Source of the DNA: Chthonobacter albigriseus
GTDB taxonomy: Bacteria > Pseudomonadota > Alphaproteobacteria > Rhizobiales > Pleomorphomonadaceae
Length of the DNA: 64,000 nucleotides
Reading direction: 5' to 3'
NCBI RefSeq assembly: GCF_013839445.1
Contig: NZ_JACDIT010000003.1
Span: forward strand, 124,001-188,000
Under the pieces are notes generated by a model, which worked only from the letters and a program-made list of their open reading frames with translations, was not told the DNA's origin and made no database searches. Below, piece by piece: positions 36,695 to 46,013 of the stretch (the stretch's first letter is position 1; the number at the start of each line of letters is the position of its first letter). The translations under genes were made by a program, and so were the position numbers.

Positions 36695-37621
36695 TCAGAC
36701 CGGCGTGTTCGCCTTGCGCGCCTCGGCCTTGCGCTTGAGCAGGCCGAGTTGCCGCTCCCGCCAGATCACGAACACGCCGGAGCCGATGACGATCAGCGAG
36801 CCGAGCACGACCGGGCCGGTCGGCACGTCGCCGAACACGAGGTAGGCGATGATCACGATCCAGATCATGTTGGCGTAGTCGAACGGGGCAATCACGGAAG
36901 CCTCCGCATGGCGGTAGGCCTCCGTCATAAGCACCTGCCCGACGCCGCCGCAAAGCCCGGCGAGGATGAGAATGAAGGCTTCCATGCCCGTCGGCACCAC
37001 CCACCCGAAGGGGATGCTGAGCAGCGCCATCGCCGACGCCGAGGCGGAGAAGTAGAACACGATCGCCCCGGTGCTCTCGGTCGCGGTGAGTTCGCGCACG
37101 GTGACCATTGCGAGCGCGGCGAACACGGCGGAGGAGAGCGCGAACAGGCTGCCGATCAGCCCGCCCGTCGCGCCGGAGCCGCTGAAGCCGGAGGTCTGTT
37201 CGGACAGCACGATCAGCACGCCGACGAAGCCGACCGCCACCGCCGACCACCGATAGACCCGGACGGTTTCGTGCAGCAGCAGCGCGGCGAAGATGACGCC
37301 GAACAGCGGGCCGGAATAGTTGATGGCTGTCGCGTCGGCGAGCGGCAGATAGCTGATCGAGGCGAACCAGCAGAACATCGAGATCGTGCCGACCACCGCC
37401 CGCTTGGCATGGCCGAGCGGCTGGCGTGTGACGAGCGCCCGCGGGATCTCGCCCCGGAACGCCAGGAAGGCCACCACCGGGATGGTGCCGAAGAAGGCGC
37501 GCGCGAACAGCACCTCACCGGGCGGAATGCGATCCGACACCAGCTTGATGAGCGTGACCATGAGGGCAAAGACGAGCGTCGACAGGATCTTGAGAACGAC
37601 GCCCGCGGTGTTCGACGACAC
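36695..37621 (-). CDS. EamA/DMT-family transporter
   Basis: 308 residues with ten predicted membrane segments in two EamA repeats (LSTLVFALMVTLIKLVSDRIPPGEVLFARAFFG opening the first; YRHAEASVIAPFDYANMIW in the second). Family members export amino acids or metabolites; the substrate is unknown. The start is GTG with gggag about 9 bp upstream. It ends 48 bp before the TPP aptamer on the same strand, so read-through into thiO is possible but a promoter may lie between. Confidence 0.85.
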   Translation of the reverse strand: MSSNTAGVVLKILSTLVFALMVTLIKLVSDRIPPGEVLFARAFFGTIPVVAFLAFRGEIPRALVTRQPLGHAKRAVVGTISMFCWFASISYLPLADATAINYSGPLFGVIFAALLLHETVRVYRWSAVAVGFVGVLIVLSEQTSGFSGSGATGGLIGSLFALSSAVFAALAMVTVRELTATESTGAIVFYFSASASAMALLSIPFGWVVPTGMEAFILILAGLCGGVGQVLMTEAYRHAEASVIAPFDYANMIWIVIIAYLVFGDVPTGPVVLGSLIVIGSGVFVIWRERQLGLLKRKAEARKANTPV

Positions 37622-37787
37622 GCGGTGAGCTCCCGGAAAGACACCCGTGAGACCACGGATGCCCCGTCAAGGGCAAGCCGGGAAAAGAGGCAGCGAAGCT
37701 CCGGCGCGGCCAAATCCGCCGCAACTGGACAGCTGCCCCCACCTCTGCGGCGGGAGCCGTCGGCTCGCGATGTTCCAGGTTGCGGCT

Positions 37788-40562
37788 TTACTCCGCCGCG
37801 ACCTGGCGCTCCGGGATCCGCTCCACCTTTGCCGCGCAGAACTTGAACTCGGGGATCTTCCCGAACGGGTCGAGCTGCGGGTTGGTGAGGAAGTTGGCCG
37901 GGGCTTCGGTGAAGCAGAACGGGATGAAGATCATCCCCTCCGTCACGTCGCGGTCCGCCCGGAGCACCGGTTCGATGCGGCCGCGGCGGGTCTCCACCGC
38001 CACGCGCTCGCCGGGCGTCAAGCCCATCTTGCCGATGTCACGGGGGTGCATGCAGACGATCTCGGTGCCTTCCTGGCCGTCGAGCACGCCCGCGCGCCGG
38101 GTCATGGCCCCTGTGTGCCAGTGCTCCAGCAAGCGGCCCGTGGTGAGCACCAGCGGGAACTCCGCGTCAGGCAGCTCGGCGGGCGGAACGAGGTCCGTCG
38201 GCACGATCCGAGCCCGGCCGTCCTTGGTCGGGAAGCCGTCACCGAAGATGATCTCGTTGCCCGGCTTGTCCGGCGCATCCACGGGATAGGTGACCGAACC
38301 TTCCCGCTCCACCCGATCCCAGGTGATGTTCTCCAGCGACGGCATCACGGACGCCATCTCGGTGAACACGTCGGCGACGCTCTGGTAGGTCCAGTCGAGG
38401 CCCATCCGCTTCGCGATCGCGATGATCAGGTCGAGGTCCTGCCGCGCATCGCCCGGCATCGGCACCGCCGGCCGGCCGATCTGCACCTGACGGTTGGTGT
38501 TGGTGTAGGTGCCGAGCTTTTCCGCATGGGCAGAGGCCGGCAACACCACGTCGGCGTGCCAGGCCGTCTCGGTGAGGAAGATGTCCTGCACGACGAGATG
38601 CTCCAGCATGGCGAGCGCCGCCCGCGCATGGTGCTGGTCGGGATCGGACATCGCCGGGTTCTCGCCCTGCACGAACATGCCTTTGATGGCGCCGTCATGG
38701 ATCGCGTCCATGATCTCCACCACCGTCAGGCCACGGTTCTGGTCGAGCGGGCGGCCCCACAGATCCTCGAAGCCGAGCCGGACGTCCACGTCCGTCACCA
38801 GCTTGTAGTCCGGGTACATCATCGGGATCAGGCCCGCGTCCGATGCACCCTGCACGTTGTTCTGGCCGCGCAGCGGATGCAGCCCGGTGCCCTCACGCCC
38901 GACATGGCCGGTGATCAGCGCCAATGCGATCAGGCACCGCGTGTTGTCCGTGCCGTGCACGTGCTGCGACACGCCCATGCCCCAGAAGATGATCGACCGT
39001 TCCGAGGTGGCGTAGGTGCGCGCCACTTCCTTGATCGTTTCCGCCGGGATGCCGCAGACCGGCTCCATGGACTCGGGCGAGAAGTCCTTGACCTTGGCCT
39101 TCAGCGCCTCGAAGCCGTCCACGTTGGCCTGGATGTACTGCTCGTCGGTGAGCCCCTCCGCAATGATCGTGTGGATCATCGCGTTGAGGAGCGCCACGTC
39201 GCGTCCCGGCTTGAAGACGAGGCCGTAGGTCGCGTGCCGCATCAGGCCCTGCCCGCGCGGGTCCATGATGATCAGCTTGGCGCCGCGCTTGGCCGCCTGC
39301 TTCAGGTAAGTGGCCGCCACAGGGTGGTTCTGCTCCGGACGCGCGCCGATCACCACGATGCAGTCCGAGGTTTCGGCCGCCATGAACGGCGCCGTCACCG
39401 CGCCCGAGCCGATGCCCTCGATCAGCGCCGCGACGGACGAAGCGTGGCAGAGCCGGGTGCAGTGGTCCACGTTGTTGGTGCCGAAGCCCTGCCGCACCAG
39501 CTTCTGGAACAGGTAGGCCTCTTCGTTTGAGCCCTTGGCCGACCCAAAGCCGGCCAGTGCACCGCCCCCGTCCCGATCGCGGATGGTGACGAGCCCGCCA
39601 GCGGCGCGGTCGAGCGCCTCCTCCCACGTCGCCTCGCGGAAGACCTCCCACGGGTTGCCCGGGTCCATGTGGATGTGGGCGTCCTTGGCGACGCCCTCCT
39701 TGCGCACCAGCGGCTTGGTCAGGCGGTGCGGGTGGGCGATGTAGTCGAAGCCGAAGCGGCCCTTGACGCAGAGCCGGTTCTCATTGGCCGGGCCGTCGCG
39801 ACCGTCGACCTGGACGATCTTGCCGTCCTTGACGCCGACGGAGGTCTGGCAACCGACGCCGCAATAGGGGCAGACGGTGTCGACGAAGGTGTCGGGCACC
39901 ACCGTGCGCTTCTTGGCCTGCTCGTCCATCAGGCTCTTCTCGAACAGAGCCCCCGTCGGACAGGCCTGCACGCATTCGCCGCAGGCGACGCAGGACGAGT
40001 TGCCCATCGGGTCGTCGAAGTCGAACACCGGCATCGCGTGCATGCCGCGATATCCCATGCCGATCACGTCGTTGACCTGGACCTCGCGGCAGGCGCGCAC
40101 GCAGAGCCCGCAGGCGATGCAGGCGTCGAGGTTCACCGCCATCGCAGGATGCGAGACGTCGTGCGGCGCATGCTCGCGCCGCGGCAGGCGACCGACCTCG
40201 ATCTCCATCGCGTCGGCCCACGACCAGAAGCTGGACATCGGGTCCGGCGCCTCGTCCTTGGGCGGCTGGTCGGTGGCGAGCAGCTCGAACACCATTTCCC
40301 GCGCCTTCACGGCCCGGTTGGAGGTGGTGGAGACGTCCATGCCCGCCGTCGGTGTGCGGATGCACGAGGCGGTGAGCACCCGCTCGCCCTTCACGTCGAC
40401 CATGCAGGCCCGGCAATTGCCGTCGGGCCGGTAGCCGGGCGCGGGCGCATAGCAGAGGTGCGGGATCTCGGTGCCGCAGCGTTGGGCGACCTGCCAGATG
40501 GTCTCGCCCGGCGCCGCCTCCACTTCGTGGCCGTCCAGCAGGAATTTGATCGTGTCGCTCAT
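37788..40562 (-). CDS. fdhA: NAD-dependent formate dehydrogenase alpha subunit (Mo/W-bis-MGD)
   Basis: 924 residues; oxidises formate to CO2. N-terminal NuoG-like [2Fe-2S] domain (C37, C50, C53, C67), then His-Cys and two [4Fe-4S] ferredoxin clusters (C148/151/154/158 and C191/194/197/201), the catalytic-domain [4Fe-4S] (C231, C234, C238, C265), and the active-site Cys372-His373 in HCTRLCHASS. It is a cysteine, not selenocysteine, enzyme. The order matches FdsA/Fdh1A soluble enzymes. The start ATG overlaps the fdhB stop by 4 bp. Accessory fdhD/fdsC and fdsD are not in the window. Metal (Mo or W) cannot be told from sequence. Confidence 0.95.
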   Translation of the reverse strand: MSDTIKFLLDGHEVEAAPGETIWQVAQRCGTEIPHLCYAPAPGYRPDGNCRACMVDVKGERVLTASCIRTPTAGMDVSTTSNRAVKAREMVFELLATDQPPKDEAPDPMSSFWSWADAMEIEVGRLPRREHAPHDVSHPAMAVNLDACIACGLCVRACREVQVNDVIGMGYRGMHAMPVFDFDDPMGNSSCVACGECVQACPTGALFEKSLMDEQAKKRTVVPDTFVDTVCPYCGVGCQTSVGVKDGKIVQVDGRDGPANENRLCVKGRFGFDYIAHPHRLTKPLVRKEGVAKDAHIHMDPGNPWEVFREATWEEALDRAAGGLVTIRDRDGGGALAGFGSAKGSNEEAYLFQKLVRQGFGTNNVDHCTRLCHASSVAALIEGIGSGAVTAPFMAAETSDCIVVIGARPEQNHPVAATYLKQAAKRGAKLIIMDPRGQGLMRHATYGLVFKPGRDVALLNAMIHTIIAEGLTDEQYIQANVDGFEALKAKVKDFSPESMEPVCGIPAETIKEVARTYATSERSIIFWGMGVSQHVHGTDNTRCLIALALITGHVGREGTGLHPLRGQNNVQGASDAGLIPMMYPDYKLVTDVDVRLGFEDLWGRPLDQNRGLTVVEIMDAIHDGAIKGMFVQGENPAMSDPDQHHARAALAMLEHLVVQDIFLTETAWHADVVLPASAHAEKLGTYTNTNRQVQIGRPAVPMPGDARQDLDLIIAIAKRMGLDWTYQSVADVFTEMASVMPSLENITWDRVEREGSVTYPVDAPDKPGNEIIFGDGFPTKDGRARIVPTDLVPPAELPDAEFPLVLTTGRLLEHWHTGAMTRRAGVLDGQEGTEIVCMHPRDIGKMGLTPGERVAVETRRGRIEPVLRADRDVTEGMIFIPFCFTEAPANFLTNPQLDPFGKIPEFKFCAAKVERIPERQVAAE

Positions 40563-42262
40563 GGCGAAACCTTCGTCAGATCCTCGTGGAAGAACGTCAG
40601 CAGGTGGTTGACCGGGTTCGGTGCCGCCTGCCCCAGGCCGCAGATCGATGCGTCCCGCATCACCTGCATCACGTCGTTCATGGCCCCCTCGTTGATATGG
40701 GGAAGCTTCAGCAGTTGGGTAAGCTTCTCGGTGCCGGCCCGGCACGGCGTGCACTGGCCGCAGCTCTCGTGCTGGAAGAAGCTGATGAGGTTGATCGCGA
40801 CGTCCTTGATGGAGTCCTGGTCGGACAGAATCACCACCGCGTGGCTGCCGACGAACGCCCCGTGGGACGCGAGCTGGCCGCCGAAGTCGAGCGGGATGTC
40901 GCCGAGCGCCGCCGGCAGGATGCCGCCGGACGCACCGCCTGGCAGATAGGCCTTGAAGGTGTGACCGTCGAGCATGCCGCCGCAGTACTGCTCGATCAGC
41001 TCCCGCACGCTGACGCCGGCCGGCGCCAGCTTGACGCCCGGATCCTTCACCCGGCCGCTGACCGACCACGAACGGAACCCCTTGGAGCCCCGCGCGCCCT
41101 GGTCGGCGAACCAGGAGACACCCTTCTCCACGATGTCGCGCACCCAGAACAGCGTTTCCACGTTGTGGTTGAGCGTCGGCCGGTCGAACAGGCCCACCTC
41201 GGCGATGTAGGGCGGGCGGTGGCGCGGCAGGCCGCGCTTGCCCTCGATCGACTCGATCATCGCGCTTTCTTCGCCGCAGATGTAGGCCCCCGCCCCGCGG
41301 CGGAGCACCAGCGGCGCGTGATCGGCCAATCCGGCGGCGGTCACGGCGGCGAACTCGCGGGCAAGGATCTCCAGCACCGTCGGATACTCGTCGCGCATGT
41401 ACATGTAGATGCGCTCGCAGCCGACGGCCCAGGCTGCGATCAGCGCGCCCTCGATCATGCGGTGCGGATCGCGTTCCAGATGGTAGCGGTCCTTGAAGGT
41501 GCCGGGTTCGCCCTCGTCACCGTTGATGGTCATCAGCCGCGGACCGGCGAAACCCTTCACGATCGACCACTTGCGCCCGGTCGGGAAGCCAGCGCCGCCG
41601 AGCCCGCGAAGCCCGGAATCGGAGAGCAGCGCGATGATCTCCTCGGCCGTGCGCTCGCCCTTCAGGCAGCTTTCCAGAAGCGTGTAGCCGCCGGCCGCCC
41701 GATAGGCCTCCAAACCGGTGTAGTCGGGTATGACCGGCTTGACCGCCTGCGTGGCCGCCAGTTGCAGGAGCTCTTCCGCAGTGACGGGACCGACCGCGTT
41801 GCGCCCGACGATCGCCGCCGGCGCTTCCGCGCAGCGCCCGATGCAGGCCGCGCGGACGATGCGCACCTGGTTCGGATCCGCCCCGGCCTGCAACGCCGTG
41901 ATCAGGCTTTCGGCGCCCGCCAGCATGCAGGAGAGCGAATCGCAGACGCGGATGGTGACCGGCGCCGGGGCCGCCTGCCCTTCTTTCACGATGTCGAAGT
42001 GGTGGTAGAAGCTCGCCACCTCGAACACCTCGGCCTGCGCCAGACGCATGACCTCGGCCAGCGCCCGCAGATGCCTGGCATGCAGGCAGCCGTAGTGATC
42101 CTGCAGCTTGTGCAGGTGCTCGATCAGGAGATCACGCGCCAGCGACGCGCCACCGAGCAGCGCATTCACTTCAGCGATCGAAACGTCATCGACCTGCCGG
42201 CCTTTGGGGGCGGCAGCGTCGCGTCGGACCGGACGCGACTTCTCAGCAAATTTGACGGTCAA
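40559..42262 (-). CDS. fdhB: Formate dehydrogenase beta subunit, fused gamma-beta (NuoE-NuoF like)
   Basis: 567 residues passing electrons from FdhA to NAD+. The N-terminal about 170 residues are the NuoE/FdsG thioredoxin-like [2Fe-2S] domain (C107, C112, C140, C144). The rest is NuoF/FdsB: FMN/NADH-binding GLGGAGFPTGRKW and GDEGEPGTFKDR, GAGAYICGEESAMIESIEGKRG, and [4Fe-4S] ligands C501, C504, C507 and C541. The fusion and length resemble Methylobacterium Fdh1B. The frame has no ATG near the right place; I choose TTG 42262, with GGGGGAA upstream, over the distant TTG at 42418. Confidence 0.93.
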   Translation of the reverse strand: MTVKFAEKSRPVRRDAAAPKGRQVDDVSIAEVNALLGGASLARDLLIEHLHKLQDHYGCLHARHLRALAEVMRLAQAEVFEVASFYHHFDIVKEGQAAPAPVTIRVCDSLSCMLAGAESLITALQAGADPNQVRIVRAACIGRCAEAPAAIVGRNAVGPVTAEELLQLAATQAVKPVIPDYTGLEAYRAAGGYTLLESCLKGERTAEEIIALLSDSGLRGLGGAGFPTGRKWSIVKGFAGPRLMTINGDEGEPGTFKDRYHLERDPHRMIEGALIAAWAVGCERIYMYMRDEYPTVLEILAREFAAVTAAGLADHAPLVLRRGAGAYICGEESAMIESIEGKRGLPRHRPPYIAEVGLFDRPTLNHNVETLFWVRDIVEKGVSWFADQGARGSKGFRSWSVSGRVKDPGVKLAPAGVSVRELIEQYCGGMLDGHTFKAYLPGGASGGILPAALGDIPLDFGGQLASHGAFVGSHAVVILSDQDSIKDVAINLISFFQHESCGQCTPCRAGTEKLTQLLKLPHINEGAMNDVMQVMRDASICGLGQAAPNPVNHLLTFFHEDLTKVSP

Positions 42263-42484
42263 GGAGTTTCCCCCGACGGGTGCTATTCGTTTGGCCGACA
42301 GAATAACACCGGACCGCTCACCATTTACAAGGTCGCGATCCGCCGCACCGCGAGAAAAATCACGCCACTCATCGATATAGCCTATGCTGCAATAGCGAAG
42401 AACTTGGACAGGCCGCAACTTGGCTAAGAAAAGGTGGACGTTCCGGCCTGAAAGTCTGGAAGACTCCGCTGGCGCGGCTGGAAG

Positions 42485-42510
42485 ATCCGGGGCGGAAAAC
42501 CTCCCCGGAT
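42485..42510 (-). terminator. Possible hairpin downstream of dienelactone hydrolase gene
   Basis: An 8-bp inverted repeat (ATCCGGGG/CCCCGGAT, 10-nt loop) lies 32 bp after the dienelactone hydrolase stop. No T-run follows on the minus strand, so it is only a candidate. Confidence 0.35.
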
Positions 42511-42541
42511 TGTGCGCTGCATGGAACGCGTCGCGGTTTTC

Positions 42542-43420
42542 TCAACCGAGCGACTGGCGGAGAAATTCCACCGTCCGGCCCCACGCGAGATCCGCGGCGG
42601 CCTTGTCGTAGCGGGCCGCGGACGTATCGTTGTTGAAGGCGTGATTCACGCCCTCGTAGACGTGGACGGTGTGGTCGACGCCCGCCGCCTTGAGGGCCGC
42701 CTCGTAGTCGGCGATGCCCGCGTTGATGCGCTCGTCCAGGCCCGCGTAGTGAAGCAGCATCCTGGCCTTGATGTTGGGAACGGCTGCCGGGTCCGGCGTG
42801 CGCCCGTAGTAGGCGACGCCCGCGCCGAGGTCCGGCGAGGCGGTCGCGAGCTGGTTGACCATGCCGCCGCCCCAGCAGAAGCCGATCGCGCCGACCTTCC
42901 CGGTCGAATCGGCATGGCCTTTCAGGAAGTCGACGGTGGCGACCGCGTTCTGCAGGGTCTGCATCGCATCGAGCGCGCCGATCATTTCGCGCGCCTTGTC
43001 CTCGTCGGACGGAGTGCCGCCGGCAGGCGACAGGAAATCCGGCGCGAGCGCGACGAACCCCTCGAGCGCCATCCGGCGCGTCACGTCCTGGATGTGCGGG
43101 TTGAGGCCCCGGTTCTCATGGATGACGATCACCGCCGGAAGCTTGCCCGTCGCGCTCGCCGGCTTGGCGAGGTAGCCGCTCATCTCGCCGGCCGCGCCCG
43201 GATAGGTGACGGTCGAGACGGAGAGCCGCTGGTCGCCCTCCTCCGTCATCGCCGCCCGCGCCTGGTTCGCCTCCAGCAGCGGAACGATTGCGGCTGCGGC
43301 CGCGCTGGACCCCGCCACCCGGGCCAGCTTGTCGAGGAAACCGCGCCGGTCGTAGGTGAGGTGGGTGTACTCGTCGTAGAGCCTGATCATCTCCTGCGTG
43401 ATGGGGATGCGCTCGGTCAT
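42542..43420 (-). CDS. Dienelactone hydrolase family protein with Tat-like leader
   Basis: 292-residue alpha/beta hydrolase. The Cys-Asp-His triad is visible: C182 in GFCWGGG, D229 in YAGLDERI and H260 in GVNHAF. Residues 22-57 (YDRRGFLDKLARVAGSSAAA..) look like a twin-arginine export signal located unusually far from the N-terminus, as in YghX-type relatives. The true substrate is unknown; no chloroaromatic genes adjoin. ATG 43420 is preceded by a gagg-type site. The CYTH-CHAD gene ends 94 bp upstream. Confidence 0.88.
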   Translation of the reverse strand: MTERIPITQEMIRLYDEYTHLTYDRRGFLDKLARVAGSSAAAAAIVPLLEANQARAAMTEEGDQRLSVSTVTYPGAAGEMSGYLAKPASATGKLPAVIVIHENRGLNPHIQDVTRRMALEGFVALAPDFLSPAGGTPSDEDKAREMIGALDAMQTLQNAVATVDFLKGHADSTGKVGAIGFCWGGGMVNQLATASPDLGAGVAYYGRTPDPAAVPNIKARMLLHYAGLDERINAGIADYEAALKAAGVDHTVHVYEGVNHAFNNDTSAARYDKAAADLAWGRTVEFLRQSLG

Positions 43421-43514
43421 GGGTTCCTCCCGGTTCGGTTGCCGCGCCAACGAGGATGGCGCACGCGGCCCCGATCGGAAGGGCTTCACGACGGATTGAT
43501 CGACGCGAGGCCCA

Positions 43515-45056
43515 TCAGAACCGCATCGGCTCCAGGGCCACGGCCTGCCGGGCATCCTCCCAGACGTACTTGGCATGCGCCTCGTGCCACCCTTGGCAGA
43601 AGCCGATCGCGCGCGCCGCCGCGACGGAGACCCGCCCCTTGCCCCCGCCGTCGCGCACGAGGTCGTCGAGCCCATGGGCGAGCCGGACGTCGTTGAGATA
43701 GCCGAGGATCTCCTGGGCTCGCTTGGTGTCACGGTGGATCCGCCGGACCTCGCGCCGGGACAGCAGCGGTTCAAAGAACTCAATGGAATACCGCAGTTTC
43801 TTGAATCGCTTCCGCAGGTCGTGCCGCTCCTCAGGGTCGAGCTCGTCGACACGCCGGCCGGTTTTCACCACCTTGTTCCACTGCCGCTGCAGCACGGCGG
43901 TGGCAAATTCCTCGAGCGGAGCGGAGAGCTTGGCCGACTGCTCCACATCCACGTCCGACAGCCAGCCGCGCGTTTCCGCATAGGCCGCGAGGCCGAGCAG
44001 GAAGCTGCCGGTCCGGGCGCCCGACAGCACCGAGCGGACCTGACCCCGCACCGTCCCGCGCCGCCGCGCGATGATGGTCTCCAGCGCGGACATGTCGGTG
44101 TAGCCGGCGCAGGGCGCGATGATCTCCTCGGCCAGCACGTCGAGATCGCGCAGCGTGCCGACTTCCTGTCCGAGCCACCGCACATCTTCCACAAGCCGGG
44201 CCGCCGCGGCCGGATCGACCACGGACTTGAACACCGTCAGCGCCGTCCGCAACCGCCGCAGACCGACGCGGAGCTGGTGCGGCCCTTCCGGATCGTCGCT
44301 CTCGAGCACGACGGGCAGATTTCCCGCAATCTGTGCCACACAGGACCGGAGGATGGATCGCAGTCCCTCCTCCACCGTCATCCCTTCGTCGATCGGCGCC
44401 GCGACCGCCTTCAACGGCTTGCGGGCGCCGACACCCTCGCCCGCCAGAAGCGCGTATCCGCGTTCCGACTTGACCGTCCGTGAAAAACGGACGGGTTTGC
44501 CTTGCAGCACCGTCGCCGCCACTTGGAACAGTGCCTGGACGTCACCGTCGATCAGCTCGAACTCCGCTTCCAGCAGGTCCTCGCGTCGGTCGCCGGTCGT
44601 CACGGAACCATCGTCGAGCACGAAGTCGACGGTGTCTCCGGCCGTCGTTGTGACGGTCCGCGACGTCCGTTCCACGGCGATCGTGAACGCCTCGACCACT
44701 GCTTCCCCGGCGAGCGCCTCGACGACGGCGGCGCGGATGTCATCGTCCGGAATGGCGTCGAGGTCGGGCTCAGGGCCAGGGACGGCGACGTTGCATTCCG
44801 TACGCCGGGCGAGCATGGACCCGCTGTCGCCGCCGATCTTGACCGTCTGCTCGAAGCCGGCCTCCGAGCGGCGGACCCTCAGGGAAGCGCCGCTTCTGCG
44901 GAGCCGTTCGTCCGGTGTGTCGAAGTAGAGCGTGGTGAGGCGGTCGACTCTGGCTGGGCCGACGGCGATGTCCGTAAGCCTCGAACTGTCCTTCAACGCA
45001 TCGAACTCGTCACGCGAGAGCTCAAACTTCAACTCGGACTCGGTACCGGACGCCAT
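43515..45056 (-). CDS. CYTH-CHAD protein (inorganic triphosphatase, YgiF-like)
   Basis: 513 residues. The N-terminal CYTH triphosphatase domain (about 1-205) has the ExExK motif E6-S-E8-L-K10 and the tunnel-lining Arg/Lys/Glu strands (LRVRRSEAG, RTVKSERGYALL). The C-terminal CHAD domain (about 225-505) is an all-helical, His/Arg/Lys-rich polyphosphate-binding unit (GPHQLRVGLRRLRTALTVF; HDLRKRFKKLRYSIEFF). The protein likely hydrolyses tripolyphosphate and binds polyphosphate. It follows the DedA gene by 70 bp. Confidence 0.92.
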   Translation of the reverse strand: MASGTESELKFELSRDEFDALKDSSRLTDIAVGPARVDRLTTLYFDTPDERLRRSGASLRVRRSEAGFEQTVKIGGDSGSMLARRTECNVAVPGPEPDLDAIPDDDIRAAVVEALAGEAVVEAFTIAVERTSRTVTTTAGDTVDFVLDDGSVTTGDRREDLLEAEFELIDGDVQALFQVAATVLQGKPVRFSRTVKSERGYALLAGEGVGARKPLKAVAAPIDEGMTVEEGLRSILRSCVAQIAGNLPVVLESDDPEGPHQLRVGLRRLRTALTVFKSVVDPAAAARLVEDVRWLGQEVGTLRDLDVLAEEIIAPCAGYTDMSALETIIARRRGTVRGQVRSVLSGARTGSFLLGLAAYAETRGWLSDVDVEQSAKLSAPLEEFATAVLQRQWNKVVKTGRRVDELDPEERHDLRKRFKKLRYSIEFFEPLLSRREVRRIHRDTKRAQEILGYLNDVRLAHGLDDLVRDGGGKGRVSVAAARAIGFCQGWHEAHAKYVWEDARQAVALEPMRF

Positions 45057-45126
45057 TTCTCGACTTCCCTTCTGCCTGCGAAGGGATTGAGACTGGTTCG
45101 ACCGTCATAAACAAGCCGGTGCCGTA

Positions 45127-45741
45127 TCACTCGGCGACCGGCTTGCGTCCTGGCTTGTAGGTGACGAAGCGCCAAACGTAGGCGACGACGATGATGCCGA
45201 CGACGACCTTGGAGGCCGGGTCGAGCCACGCCTCCACAAGTTCGTACTGGCTGCCGAGAAGATAGCCGGCGACGGCGAGCAAAGCCGTCCACAGCCCCGT
45301 ACCGAGGCTCGACCACATCATGAAAGGGGCGAGCGGCATCGGCGCTACGCCGGCCGGAACCGAGATCAGCGTGCGCACGGTCGGCACCAGGCGCCCAAAG
45401 AACACCGCCTTGGCGGCATGCCAGCGGAACCAGCCGCGCGCCGCATCGAGATCGTCGAGGTTCATGGTGATGACGCGGCCGAACCTGGCGATCAGCACCT
45501 CCACCCGGCCACGGCCGAGCCACAGCCCGATCCAGTACCAGAACAGCGCACCGGCAAGCGAACCGACCGTGCCGGCGAACACCACGGCCCAGATATTCAT
45601 GCCGCCCTGGTGCGCGGAAAAGCCCGCAAGCGGCATGATCAGCTCCGACGGGATCGGCGGAAAGACGTTCTCCAGAAACATCAGGAGCGCAACGCCGGCG
45701 TAGCCGCCCTTCTCCACCCACTCCACGATCCAGTCGAACAT
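45127..45741 (-). CDS. DedA/SNARE-associated family membrane protein
   Basis: 204 residues with four to five membrane helices. The family signatures are ENVFPPIPSELIMPLAG near residues 24-40 and the FGRLVPTVRTLISVPAG box near 125-141. DedA proteins take part in undecaprenyl-phosphate or lipid flipping and envelope homeostasis. The ATG at 45741 has an AAGGA site upstream; an open frame continues further but lacks family sequence. Divergent from the dppA gene across 272 bp. Confidence 0.92.
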   Translation of the reverse strand: MFDWIVEWVEKGGYAGVALLMFLENVFPPIPSELIMPLAGFSAHQGGMNIWAVVFAGTVGSLAGALFWYWIGLWLGRGRVEVLIARFGRVITMNLDDLDAARGWFRWHAAKAVFFGRLVPTVRTLISVPAGVAPMPLAPFMMWSSLGTGLWTALLAVAGYLLGSQYELVEAWLDPASKVVVGIIVVAYVWRFVTYKPGRKPVAE

Positions 45742-46013
45742 CCCGTATCCTTTGTTGGGTCGCGCCGTCAGCCGCCGCGGATCAAGCCGGCTTCCGCCAT
45801 TTGGCGGCCCGAAGCCCGATTTCAAGATGGACGCCGCCGCACCCGAACTTATTCCGCAGGTGTGAAATTCTTGCTGAAACGGTCTTGCAATGTGGTGATT
45901 TGTCCGTTCCGATACGGGTTCGCGCGGTTGTCCAGAGAAGACGAAGGAACGCTGACAACCGCTCGCATCTGCAAGCGTTCTGCCGGTAAACCGGCACAGG
46001 GGAGTGCGCAATC

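Noticed and set aside
37788-40562. Possible selenocysteine in formate dehydrogenase
   Set aside because: The active-site codon at residue 372 encodes Cys, with no in-frame TGA, so no recoding is needed.
40586-42427. 613-residue plus-strand frame over fdhB
   Set aside because: Antisense shadow of the formate dehydrogenase beta subunit with Arg/Gln-rich composition.
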